Assembly: GCA_964446585.1 (NCBI GenBank)
Contig: CAYUPI010000068.1
Span: 1-27,525, forward strand
Reading direction: 5' to 3'
Length of the DNA stretch: 27,525 nt
Origin: CAYUPI01 sp964446585
GTDB lineage: Bacteria > Verrucomicrobiota > Verrucomicrobiia > Limisphaerales > UBA8199
In this document: piece after piece, positions 15,261-22,850 of the stretch
Position numbering within the stretch: position 1 is the stretch's first letter
How the letters are laid out: each line of letters begins with the position of its first letter
Notes under the pieces: generated by a model
The model's database searches: none
What the model saw: the letters and a program-made list of their open reading frames with translations, nothing else
Told to the model about the DNA's origin: nothing
Made by a program: the position numbers and the translations under genes

Positions 15261-18200
15261 TCGCTGAGTATCTCTTCGCATTGCTCGATTACCTGCGCAG
15301 TGGTTATGCGCGCCAGGCATTCGTTGTTGCGCTCGACACATTCGATCAGGCCGCAGCCTTCGCAGTCGATGGCGGCGCGCAGGACGCAATGGCCGGAACC
15401 GTAAGGATACCATCGGCCAGGCCAGTCGCGCGCGGAGAAAATCGCGACGCACCGGGTACCGACCGAGGCGGCGAGGTGCATGGTGCCGGTGTCATTGCCG
15501 ACGTAGAGCCCGCATTGGCCAAGTGCGGCAGCCGAGGCGCGCAATGAGAGCCGGCCTGCGGCGTTGTACCCGCGTCCCCAGGCTCGCAGGAGGCGCTCGC
15601 CGTCGGCTGCGTCTTCGGCGCCGCCAAACACGATGGGCCAGATGTCGAAATATTCGATGAGGGTTCTGCCGACCTCGATAAAGCGGTCGAGGGGCCAGCG
15701 TTTGGCGGGCATCTTCGAGCCGGGGGCGAAAGCGACGAAAAGGTCGGCGGGACCACGCGACAACGGGACAACGGGACCACAGGACGCGGGGTCCCGCGGG
15801 TCCCTGGTCCTGTAGTCTAGTAGTCCTGCAGTCTGGTGGTCCTGTGTTCGCAGCCATTCCCGGAATTCCTGCTCCTCGGCGTGGCCGAGGTGGAGGTCCA
15901 TCGAGCCGCGACCGGAAGGGGGAATGCGGATGCCGGAAGCGGCAAGGCGCGCGAGGAGCAGTTCGGCTTCGCGGGGTGTTTGCTCGAGAGGCTGGCCGGG
16001 GGTGCGGGCCGGCAGCGCGGCGAAACCGTCAGTGCCGATAAAGTGCTTGATGCCGGCGAGTCGGAAGAACCTAACGTCGCGAGCGATTTGCATTTGTCTG
16101 CGGGCTGAAGGCGAGAGATAGACGAGGGTATCGAACTTCGCGCGTCTGAGCCGGGCCAGCAGCCGCAGCATGTCTTTGGCGCGGTGGACGCCATTGATGC
16201 TGCCATCGCGAACGGGATAGAAATCAAACTGCTCGAACAAACCGCTGCCGCGCAGTAGATCGGGCCCGAAGACGTACGTCTTCTCCGGATGGCGGTCACA
16301 AAGCAGCGTCAGTTGGGCGTCCTTGAAATGTTTGCGGACGGCCCACATGGCGGGCAGGGCGGCGATGGTGTCGCCGAGCTGGCCGATACGGAAGACCAGC
16401 ACTTTGCGGCGAACTACTGGACCACGAGACAACGGGACAACAGGACCACGGGACGGTCTTGTGGTCCGGTGGTCCGGTGGTCTCGCGGTCTGCATTGGCG
16501 CACGGCCCAGTGCGGCGCGGGTCAGGTGCAGCGGGTCTCCGCGATCACCGAGCAAGGCTGAATAAACCAGCCGCGTCCAGCCGCGCAGCCCGCGTTCGTG
16601 CTGGAAGCCGGTGTCCTCCTGCACCAGCCAGTCGCGAACGGGAACGACAAAACCCGTCTTGCGGCGATTCAAAACAGAAGGTGGCAACGCACTACAAGAC
16701 GACGGGACAACAGGACTCCCGACCGACAAGGCCATATCATGTTTGGTGGGCGGATGAGTGCCAGCCAGGAGGGGAGCCAGGTCTTGGAGGAGCTGAACAT
16801 CCACGAGCGGAGCGCGCACTTCGAGGGAATGGTCCATGCTCGCCCAGTCGGTATCGCGCAAGAGTTGGTGGCGCATGTACCAGGTCATTTCGAGGGCCGA
16901 AACGCGCAAGCGCGGGGACTGCAGATCGCGGGTCGTGACCTCGAGGCGCGCCAGAGTTTGGAGGCGGTCCCAGCCTTCGCGGACGAGGTCAGGGTCGAGG
17001 AGCTCGGGGAGTTCCCAGGGCATGAACATGCCGCGCCGCAGGAGGTAGGCGCCGCCATAGGTGCCGCCGTATTCGAGCAAGCCGGCATATTTCGGCGAGG
17101 TGAGTCGCTTCATGACCGGCGCGGCGACAAGTCGAAACAGCTCGTTGAAGCGTTGGAGCGAGGAAGCGTTGAATCGACTTAGGAATCGCACGGAGCGCGG
17201 GATGTCGCGGAAGCTGGGGTAGCTGCCGAACAGTTCGTCGCCGCCCAGGCCGGAGAGCGCGACTTTGAGCCCGGCGCGAGCCGCGGCGTGGCTGATGAAG
17301 AAGCTGTTGACGCCGTCGCAGGTTGGCTGGTCCATGGCGCGCATGAGCCGGCTGAACTGGTCGCGAAAATCCTGTTTGCTCACCCAGATGGTCTGGTGGC
17401 GCGCGCCGTATTGGGCGGCGACTTGCGCGGCGAGCGGGACTTCATCGTCGCTCGTGCCGCGGAATTCCTCGAAGCCAAGAGTAACGGTGCGCAGCGAGGC
17501 AGAATCCTGAGAAGCCAGAGCGGTTAAGGTCGTGCTGTCGAGGCCGGAAGAGAGGAAGACGCCGACGGGCACATCGGCGACGAGATGATGGCGGACGGAG
17601 TCGGAGAGCGCTGAGCGAAGGCGCTCCATGGGTTGAGCCGCCGTCGCTCCGCTGTGGCGGGCCAGGGAGTTGAAAGTTGAGCCGCCGTCGCCTGGCTTTG
17701 GCGGGCCGAGGAGTTGAGAGCCACGTTCTGTACTCCGCAATCCGCGCTCCGCACTACGGGCTTCCGCTTGGGCGAAAATTTCGGGAATGGAGCAGAAGGA
17801 ACGGATTTGGGGAGCGCCGTTTTGCGGCAACCACATCGAGTGGCCGGCGGTGAGGCCGGAGATGGCACGGTAGAAGGTGAACGGGGCGGGGACGTGGCCC
17901 CAGAGGAAGAAGCCAACATGACCGGCTGGCTCGGGAGTCGTGTCAATGCGGCCGCCGGCGAGCAGGGCTTTGACCTGCGAGGCGACGCGGATGGTTTGGC
18001 CGTCGTCGGCGTAGTAAAGCGGTTTGATTCCGAAGGGATCGCGCGCGAGGAAGAGACCTTTCTTGCGCTCGTCCCAGATGGCGAAGGCGTACATGCCTCG
18101 GAGCTTGAGGAGCATGGCTTCGCCTTCGAGCTGGTAGAGGTGCAACAGAACTTCAGTATCGCTCTCGGAAGTGAACCGGCAGCCTTTGGCATCGAGCCCG

Positions 18201-18466
18201 GCGCGGAGCTGGCGGTAATTGTAGATCTCGCCGTTGAAGGTGATGGCGAGGGAGGCATCATGGTTGAGCATCGGCTGCGCGCCGGTTGGAGAGAGATCGA
18301 TGATGGCCAGGCGGCGGTGGCCGAGTCCAAGGCGGCCATCAGGTGTGAACCAATTGCCGAAACCGTCGGGTCCGCGCGCCGCCATGGCGTCGCGAATGGC
18401 CGTGAGCTCGGCGCGGTCGATCGGCTCGCCGGTGCGGTAATTAAAAATGGCAGCAATGCCGCACAT
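15170..18466 (-). CDS. Fusion of AsnB-type asparagine synthetase and GT9 (heptosyltransferase-like)
   Basis: The 1098-residue product joins two enzymes. Residues 1 to about 655 are a class II glutamine-dependent asparagine synthetase: the N-terminal MCGI supplies the catalytic Cys2, FNGEIYN is at 77-83, and the ATP-binding PP-loop FLSSGLDST is at 304-312. In polysaccharide clusters such proteins may amidate a sugar acid. Residues about 688-1070 are GT9: RKVLVFRIGQLGDTIAALPA (687-706), FAPGSKMPAKRWPLDRF, and YVGNDTGTMHLAASVGT, then a cysteine cluster. Between them is an octamer-repeat linker (about 658-687). Further repeat-derived inserts are at about 235-276, 581-598 and 873-908, and the tail after about 1070 is heptamer-derived. 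The frame is open throughout, so one polypeptide is predicted. Confidence 0.87.
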   Translation of the reverse strand: MCGIAAIFNYRTGEPIDRAELTAIRDAMAARGPDGFGNWFTPDGRLGLGHRRLAIIDLSPTGAQPMLNHDASLAITFNGEIYNYRQLRAGLDAKGCRFTSESDTEVLLHLYQLEGEAMLLKLRGMYAFAIWDERKKGLFLARDPFGIKPLYYADDGQTIRVASQVKALLAGGRIDTTPEPAGHVGFFLWGHVPAPFTFYRAISGLTAGHSMWLPQNGAPQIRSFCSIPEIFAQAEARSAERGLRSTERGSQLLGPPKPGDGGSTFNSLARHSGATAAQPMERLRSALSDSVRHHLVADVPVGVFLSSGLDSTTLTALASQDSASLRTVTLGFEEFRGTSDDEVPLAAQVAAQYGARHQTIWVSKQDFRDQFSRLMRAMDQPTCDGVNSFFISHAAARAGLKVALSGLGGDELFGSYPSFRDIPRSVRFLSRFNASSLQRFNELFRLVAAPVMKRLTSPKYAGLLEYGGTYGGAYLLRRGMFMPWELPELLDPDLVREGWDRLQTLARLEVTTRDLQSPRLRVSALEMTWYMRHQLLRDTDWASMDHSLEVRAPLVDVQLLQDLAPLLAGTHPPTKHDMALSVGSPVVPSSCSALPPSVLNRRKTGFVVPVRDWLVQEDTGFQHERGLRGWTRLVYSALLGDRGDPLHLTRAALGRAPMQTARPPDHRTTRPSRGPVVPLSRGPVVRRKVLVFRIGQLGDTIAALPAMWAVRKHFKDAQLTLLCDRHPEKTYVFGPDLLRGSGLFEQFDFYPVRDGSINGVHRAKDMLRLLARLRRAKFDTLVYLSPSARRQMQIARDVRFFRLAGIKHFIGTDGFAALPARTPGQPLEQTPREAELLLARLAASGIRIPPSGRGSMDLHLGHAEEQEFREWLRTQDHQTAGLLDYRTRDPRDPASCGPVVPLSRGPADLFVAFAPGSKMPAKRWPLDRFIEVGRTLIEYFDIWPIVFGGAEDAADGERLLRAWGRGYNAAGRLSLRASAAALGQCGLYVGNDTGTMHLAASVGTRCVAIFSARDWPGRWYPYGSGHCVLRAAIDCEGCGLIECVERNNECLARITTAQVIEQCEEILSEEKVESRNPQYLRIAESRKQKQSASPDAEN
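15750..15846. repeat. Two-armed GGAC/GTCC octamer repeat in the GT9 part
   Basis: GGAC-type units start at 15750, 15758, 15766, 15774 and 15782. GTCC/GTCT units then start at 15791, 15800, 15807, 15815, 15823, 15831 and 15839. The period is 8 bases apart from one slip. It encodes about residues 874-906, between the two lobes of the GT9 domain. Confidence 0.88.
16419..16492. repeat. Two-armed GGAC/GTCC octamer repeat at the AsnB-GT9 fusion point
   Basis: GGAC/AGAC units start at 16419, 16427, 16435, 16443 and 16451; GTCC/GTCT units start at 16456, 16464, 16472, 16480 and 16488. Each arm has five units with an exact 8-base period. It encodes the interdomain linker (about residues 658-687). Confidence 0.9.
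16693..16729. repeat. One-armed GGAC octamer array in the asparagine synthetase part
   Basis: AGAC/GGAC units start at 16697, 16705 and 16713, with related CGAC copies just after. It encodes the unusual stretch SVGSPVVPSSCSALPPSV just before the conserved RRKTGFVVPV block. Confidence 0.7.
17632..17764. repeat. 44-bp tandem duplication plus TCCGC heptamers in the AsnB interdomain linker
   Basis: Two imperfect 44-base copies lie at 17632-17675 and 17676-17719, each beginning GTTGAGCCGCCGTCGC and ending in an AGTTGA-type unit. TCCGC then recurs at 17734, 17741 and 17748 (7-base period). The tract encodes about residues 235-276, between the glutaminase and synthetase domains. Confidence 0.75.
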
Positions 18467-18639
18467 TTCGGCCAGAGCTACGCCCTGTCAGTTCGCAGCG
18501 CGATTTGACTCGCGCGCACTAACTTTTCTGCAGGCATCGATTATGATTCTCCGCTTCCTCAATCCCAGGTCTCTCACCATTTCCGCGCCTTGCGGAGCTG
18601 GCGGGGAAAGTCCTTCTCGGCGCTGCCGTCGCGCTTCAG

Positions 18640-19173
18640 TTAACCGCCCAAAATCCGCAAAATCATCGGCAAAAACCGCCGGCCCTTTCTCTCCCAGCTT
18701 TGCAGCATGGTGACCCGAGCGCCTACTCGGGCGCGCTCGGCTGGCGGCAATTGCTTAACCATGCCGCCGATGTGCTCGAGCCGGTTCAAGCCCCCGTCGA
18801 GATGGGGAAGGATCTGGTCGTTCAAATACCGCCGCACGAGAGTCCGCAACTCGGCAACTGCCTCATAATGTACGCGGCGGTCTCCCGGCTTATAGACCAT
18901 ATTGACCATGCCGACGCCGCGGAGGAATTTGAGGCCCATGCTGGCCGAAGCCTTGCTGATGCCTAGCCGGTCAATCAGATCGTCCAACGCGAGCGGTTTA
19001 GCAGAGATAAACAGCAGTCCATAAATCTCCGCGAAGGAACGGGGCTGGCCTAGCGCGCGGGACATTTGGACAAACAGGGCAATGATCTCGGCTTCGAGCG
19101 GGCTCAAAGTAGCCGCCGCGTTTTGGCGTTTCCGACCTTTGGCCCTCGGCGGTTCGCTCATCGCGAGCGTCAT
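18640..19173 (-). CDS. GbsR/MarR-type HTH transcriptional regulator
   Basis: The 177-residue product has the GbsR-type winged-helix layout. LSPLEAEIIALFVQMSRALG starts the domain; the recognition region LALDDLIDRLGISKASASMG (about residues 61-80) is followed by the wing MVYKPGDRRVHYEA. The C-terminal helix has LNDQILPHLDGGLNRLEHIG. Proteins of this family repress osmoprotectant and other genes, and homologues occur next to exopolysaccharide clusters. It is transcribed towards the AsnB-GT9 gene and away from the rhomboid-like gene, with a perfect palindrome in the gap. This suggests that it represses its own promoter and possibly the neighbours. An ATG at 19161 is an alternative start. Confidence 0.83.
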   Translation of the reverse strand: MTLAMSEPPRAKGRKRQNAAATLSPLEAEIIALFVQMSRALGQPRSFAEIYGLLFISAKPLALDDLIDRLGISKASASMGLKFLRGVGMVNMVYKPGDRRVHYEAVAELRTLVRRYLNDQILPHLDGGLNRLEHIGGMVKQLPPAERARVGARVTMLQSWERKGRRFLPMILRILGG

Positions 19174-19201
19174 GGGAGTGATTTGTAATGGAATGAAGTT
19201 G

Positions 19202-19225
19202 TTTGTTCAATCAAAATTGAACAAA
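19202..19225. promoter_or_regulatory. 24-bp palindromic operator candidate for the GbsR-type regulator
   Basis: Ten-base arms TTTGTTCAAT and ATTGAACAAA are perfect reverse complements separated by CAAA. The site is 29 bases upstream of the regulator start, in the divergent intergenic region. On the minus strand, TTGAAC within it is followed after 17 bases by TACAAA, a weak -35/-10 pair. No second copy was seen in the window, so control of other genes here by this same site is not shown. Confidence 0.55.
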
Positions 19226-19357
19226 ATACGTAAACGGTCGCCGACGGCGGGGCGGCACCGGTACGGAAGCGCGGCTGTGTGCGCAGCATTAGCCGCGCCG
19301 TTCCTGGTTGTGGTGGTATGCTCAAGCGCCCTATGCGAAACGAGGGCGCAATTTGTA

Positions 19358-19999
19358 ATGGCCAGGAAGTCAGGCTTATGCGATTGCTTCGGCACTGTGC
19401 TGAAACGTTTCACGCCCATCATCATCCTGACCGCGGTCTGCTGGCTGGTCTTCGCGGGCAATGAGCTGCTGTGCCATGGACAACTCATAGAGCATGGCAT
19501 CATCCCGAGGCGTTTAAGCAGCCTGCCGGGAATCCTTTGGGCCCCTTTCCTCCACGAATCTTTTCGGCACATAATGGCGAACACGGTGCCTCTGCTTATC
19601 CTGGGGGGCATCCTGTGTGCACGGAGCAAAGCAGAATTCGCGGCGGCAACCGGGGTCGGGATTATCGCAGCGGGTTCGCTCACCTGGCTGCTGGCGCGAA
19701 ACGCCGTTCACGCGGGCGCCAGCGGGCTGGTGTTTTGTTACTTTGGATATCTGGCGTCGCTCGCATTTTTCAATCGAAATATCCTGACTTTCTTACTGTC
19801 GTTCGTTTGTCTCATTGGATTTGGCGGGATACTCCGAGGCGTTCTGCCCACCTCGGCGGCGATCTCCTGGGAGGGGCGTCTGGCGGGGATTTGTTCCGGG
19901 ATTGCTCTGGCCTGGTTGTACTCAAGACTGAACCGACAATCCAAAGTGGCAATCTCGGGGAAGCCCGAGACTTCCAACAGCGCGGATGTCTGGCGCTGA
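19358..19999 (+). CDS. Rhomboid-like membrane protein lacking the catalytic histidine
   Basis: The product (213 residues from the ATG at 19358) is a polytopic membrane protein with the rhomboid pattern. HESFRHIMANTVPLL carries the H-x3-N pair (H71, N75); HAGASGLVFCYFGYL has the GxSG serine (S122). The last motif, usually SWEGH-x-x-G, reads ISWEGRLAGICSG, so the catalytic histidine is arginine (R174, codon CGT at 19877-19879). This predicts an inactive pseudoprotease, unless the base is an error. The frame is open back to 19082, and earlier ATG codons are possible; 19358 is chosen because it precedes the first rhomboid-like helix and lies beyond the operator. Its 3' end is 20 bases from the convergent gene. 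Confidence 0.72.
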   Translation: MARKSGLCDCFGTVLKRFTPIIILTAVCWLVFAGNELLCHGQLIEHGIIPRRLSSLPGILWAPFLHESFRHIMANTVPLLILGGILCARSKAEFAAATGVGIIAAGSLTWLLARNAVHAGASGLVFCYFGYLASLAFFNRNILTFLLSFVCLIGFGGILRGVLPTSAAISWEGRLAGICSGIALAWLYSRLNRQSKVAISGKPETSNSADVWR

Positions 20000-20019
20000 G
20001 GATGTGAGTTTCCGTGCTC

Positions 20020-20277
20020 TCAACTCAGAGTGTCGGGGTGGTCCGGGCGCGTGCGGTGTCGGGCAATAAAAGAAAGCCCTGCGGGCAGGATTTCTTCGAC
20101 GAAATAACGGTCAAGGTCCTCTCCAGCACGTTTGTCGCCCAACTGTATCAATCCCTGATTGGCCAACTCGTGAACGGTTTCGGGCGGGAATCCGCACTGG
20201 CGTAAGGTTGGCCGCACTCCAAAATACAACTGATCCCGGAGGCGGATAAGAGCTACCAATTTGTCCTTATCATTCAT
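20020..20277 (-). CDS. Small conserved-looking protein of unknown function
   Basis: I do not recognise this family. The frame runs from 20520, but a likely start is the ATG at 20277, giving 85 residues beginning MNDKDKLVALIRLRDQLYFG. The product is mainly helical and charged (PPETVHELANQGLIQLGDKR, then DLDRYFVEEILPAG). The region before 20277 is rich in proline and arginine and does not look coding. It is convergent with the rhomboid-like gene and divergent from the membrane protein gene. Confidence 0.5.
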   Translation of the reverse strand: MNDKDKLVALIRLRDQLYFGVRPTLRQCGFPPETVHELANQGLIQLGDKRAGEDLDRYFVEEILPAGLSFIARHRTRPDHPDTLS

Positions 20278-20493
20278 GGGTCCGCCCAAGTGGACTGTTC
20301 GCGCTGGACTCGTCTCGCGCGGCTTCGAGATGCGACCGTGCAGAAGCGGCCTGGACTTCCGCACACGACGCTCAGAACGCGCTACTGCCGCGACTATGCG
20401 CTGCGCGACCCTTGGTGCAAAGCTCCAATCGTTCCCAGGTGGCCAAGGGGGCCTTGGTGATCTTGCACTGTGCAACACCCGAGCGTAGCCTGA

Positions 20494-21048
20494 GTGCTCG
20501 TGACGCTCGACACCAGTCACGAAGAAACATCTGACCGGCTTGCTCGCCGGGCGTTGTTCGGATTTGTCCTGACGTTCATTCTCTCGCGCGCAGTGGTGCT
20601 TCTGATCATGTCACGGCGCATCCCGAACCTGTTCCTGTTTCTGCAAGGCACGCACGTCCACCACCTGAACTACGGCATTTTTCTTCTCTCGGCAGTGGGC
20701 GGATACGCATTGTTTCGCCGACCGCAAGGCCGCAGTGCTGAAATCGCGGCCTTGGGCTACGGCGTGGCCCTGGCGCTGACCTTCGACGAGTTTGGGATGT
20801 GGCTACACTTGGGAGGCAGCTACTGGCAGCGCGCGAGCGTGGACGCGGTGATACTGGTGGCGGCGTTGATCGGGCTGGTGGCTTTTGCTCCATCGCTCAA
20901 ACGCTTGGAGTCGCACCACTTGTGGGGGTTCCTCGTCCTGGTGCTGGCTGTCGCTGGTTTCGGCATTGCGGTCATGGTCGCGGGAAGCCATATCGGTCAC
21001 CTGGTCGGGCCGAAGCTCCGGGAGTTGGAACTCAATTCTTCACCGTAG
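20494..21048 (+). CDS. Unknown integral membrane protein with HVHH and DEF motifs
   Basis: The 184-residue product has about five hydrophobic segments. Two polar motifs lie near membrane boundaries: THVHHLNYG (residues 53-61, H54, H56, H57) and FDEFGMWLHLGG (97-108, D98, E99, H105). A similar arrangement occurs in uncharacterised membrane proteins of actinobacteria that I recall, and could bind a metal; no function is established. The GTG at 20494 is the start offered by the frame. Its last 17 bases overlap the convergent glycoside hydrolase gene (21032-21048). Confidence 0.62.
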   Translation: MLVTLDTSHEETSDRLARRALFGFVLTFILSRAVVLLIMSRRIPNLFLFLQGTHVHHLNYGIFLLSAVGGYALFRRPQGRSAEIAALGYGVALALTFDEFGMWLHLGGSYWQRASVDAVILVAALIGLVAFAPSLKRLESHHLWGFLVLVLAVAGFGIAVMVAGSHIGHLVGPKLRELELNSSP

Positions 21049-22843
21049 AATTCACCACGTAAAGGTCGGTGGTTAATTCCACCAGCCGTTGCTCCAACGA
21101 AACGCAGCGGACGGTTATCGGCAGACCGCCCTTCAGGTTACTGGCTTTCACCTCGCCCACAGCCCAGGAGAGCCCACTCCAAATCGCTTTGTCGTAGTTG
21201 ATGTCCACGGGCACGGGGTCGTTCTCCTGCGAGACATGGATTTGCAGGATCTGGCCCAGGGTTGTGCCGTTTGGCGGGGCCCCGCGCGAAGTCCTCACTG
21301 GTTTGCCACCTGCTGATTGTCGGAACACAATCCGGAGTGCTTCCCCCTTCAGCGCGAGGAGCGAAGCCACTATTGCATTCGTTCCATCCCGGACAAATCG
21401 CGTATTCAACCGACGGATGTGTTGCGGGATCACGACATCCTCTTGCACACCTAGATCATACCTGGCCTTCGCATATTCGCCATAGCCCACAACGGCAAGT
21501 TGTTCCGGACCGAGAGTGAGGCCATATTTTGAGAGTTCCGGTGCGAAGCCGGCATCCCGAAACTGAACTTTCCCGGCCGTGAAAGCGGGCTGCAACGGCT
21601 GGACCCGCGGCAACTTCACACGGCGTGCGGCTTGGGCCGGATTCACCACCGTGTAAAGTGCTCCTTGAGTGTCGAGTGAGCAGAATCCATAAGGATCACC
21701 CTGGCCGGGCAAGTTGCCGAACGAATGCGTGCGTCCAAGGGATTGTAGTTTGAAATAGAGATCCTGCACTTTGGCGAACCATCGCGCTTTGGTGTCATCA
21801 ATAAGCTCCAGGTTGCCGTAATAAGCGTTCATCCAGCCCCCGCGCGCGTGCTCGAGCAGCAGCATCCCTTTGAACGCTTCGGTGCGGCGTCCGTAACAGG
21901 TGCCCGCGACGCCCACCATGCAACCAGTGTTGTCGATGCGTTCCAGCGGCACGCCAGCGGCCTCGAAGGACCTCACCATGTGGTCGGTGTACAGATCCAT
22001 CGACCGCCAGAGATTTTTCATGGGTACGTCCGACAGCCGAGGATCGCCGCAATAGAGCGAGTCGAACGCCTCCAGCCAGCGCAGGTCCAAACCCCTGCGG
22101 ACAGGCGCAAAGGTGCCCTCGTTCTCGGTGTCACCGCCAAAACCGTTGAACGCGGCCAGGACCACTTCGGGATTTCTGTTTCTGAATTCCAGCAACGCAT
22201 TACGCAACGCGTCGGAGTTTCGCTGGATGATTTCAGCTTTGGTCTGCCGTTTCGCCATTTCGGGTGTCACGATTGTCAGATTTGCAAAATCGAATTTGAA
22301 CATTCGCACGCCCCGGTCATACCAGAATTGGAGGGTCTCGATGAATTGCGGCAGGAAACCGCCGTCGAAGAGGCACATCGCCGAGCCAGTCGCATCCATC
22401 GAGGAGCGCCATCCGGGAAGCGGCTCCAGGCGGAAGGGGACATTGGAAGCCAGCCACAGGCCGGGCTTGATATGGTTCGTGCGGCAGGCTTCCAGCCAAG
22501 CCTCCGGCCCCCTAGACCAATGCGGCTGCCGAAATTCCCGGTATCCGCCAGTGGGTGAGTACCAGAAAGCATCCATCAGGTAGTAATCAATCCGAACTCC
22601 CGCTCGCCGCAGTCGGAGTATCTCGCCTAGCTCTTTCATGGCCAGCGCCTCCGTCAACTCGATCCGGTCCGACAGCTCATCGTACGCCGACCAGTTGTTG
22701 TAAACGGCAATGGGGTGGCTCAATCCAGCGGCGCGCCGCGCAGGTCCAGCGCCTGATTCTCCAAGTGGGACAGGAGCCGCAACGCCGCAGGAAAGGCCTA
22801 AAAAGCAAATCGCCAGGCCTGGGCCAATACTGGAATGTCGCAC
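21032..22843 (-). CDS. Secreted alpha-galactosidase-like glycoside hydrolase (clan GH-D type)
   Basis: The product (603 residues from the GTG at 22843) starts with a probable signal peptide, (M)RHSSIGPGLAICFLGLSC. Its (beta/alpha)8-barrel features resemble GH27/GH36 enzymes: PIAVYNNWSAY, DYYLMDAFWY, KPGLWLASNVPF, the candidate nucleophile strand MFKFDFANLT (D near residue 185) and LAAFNGFGG. SLYCGDPRLSD may hold the acid/base. The C-terminal part forms a beta-rich domain. It probably cleaves terminal alpha-galactosides or a related sugar outside the cytoplasm; substrate uncertain. The frame opens at 22900 inside the upstream gene, but the GTG at 22843 avoids that and gives a good signal peptide. 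It lies 7 bases after the Ig/LamG gene. Confidence 0.72.
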   Translation of the reverse strand: MRHSSIGPGLAICFLGLSCGVAAPVPLGESGAGPARRAAGLSHPIAVYNNWSAYDELSDRIELTEALAMKELGEILRLRRAGVRIDYYLMDAFWYSPTGGYREFRQPHWSRGPEAWLEACRTNHIKPGLWLASNVPFRLEPLPGWRSSMDATGSAMCLFDGGFLPQFIETLQFWYDRGVRMFKFDFANLTIVTPEMAKRQTKAEIIQRNSDALRNALLEFRNRNPEVVLAAFNGFGGDTENEGTFAPVRRGLDLRWLEAFDSLYCGDPRLSDVPMKNLWRSMDLYTDHMVRSFEAAGVPLERIDNTGCMVGVAGTCYGRRTEAFKGMLLLEHARGGWMNAYYGNLELIDDTKARWFAKVQDLYFKLQSLGRTHSFGNLPGQGDPYGFCSLDTQGALYTVVNPAQAARRVKLPRVQPLQPAFTAGKVQFRDAGFAPELSKYGLTLGPEQLAVVGYGEYAKARYDLGVQEDVVIPQHIRRLNTRFVRDGTNAIVASLLALKGEALRIVFRQSAGGKPVRTSRGAPPNGTTLGQILQIHVSQENDPVPVDINYDKAIWSGLSWAVGEVKASNLKGGLPITVRCVSLEQRLVELTTDLYVVNSTVKN

Positions 22844-22850
22844 CCAGTTT

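Noticed and set aside
15750..16491. CRISPR-like regular repeats
   Set aside because: Units are only 8 bases with no constant repeat and variable spacer, they lie inside an open reading frame, and no cas gene is present.
17714..18508. Long open frame on the plus strand (264 codons)
   Set aside because: It is antisense to the asparagine synthetase coding region, with no recognisable motif; an effect of high GC.
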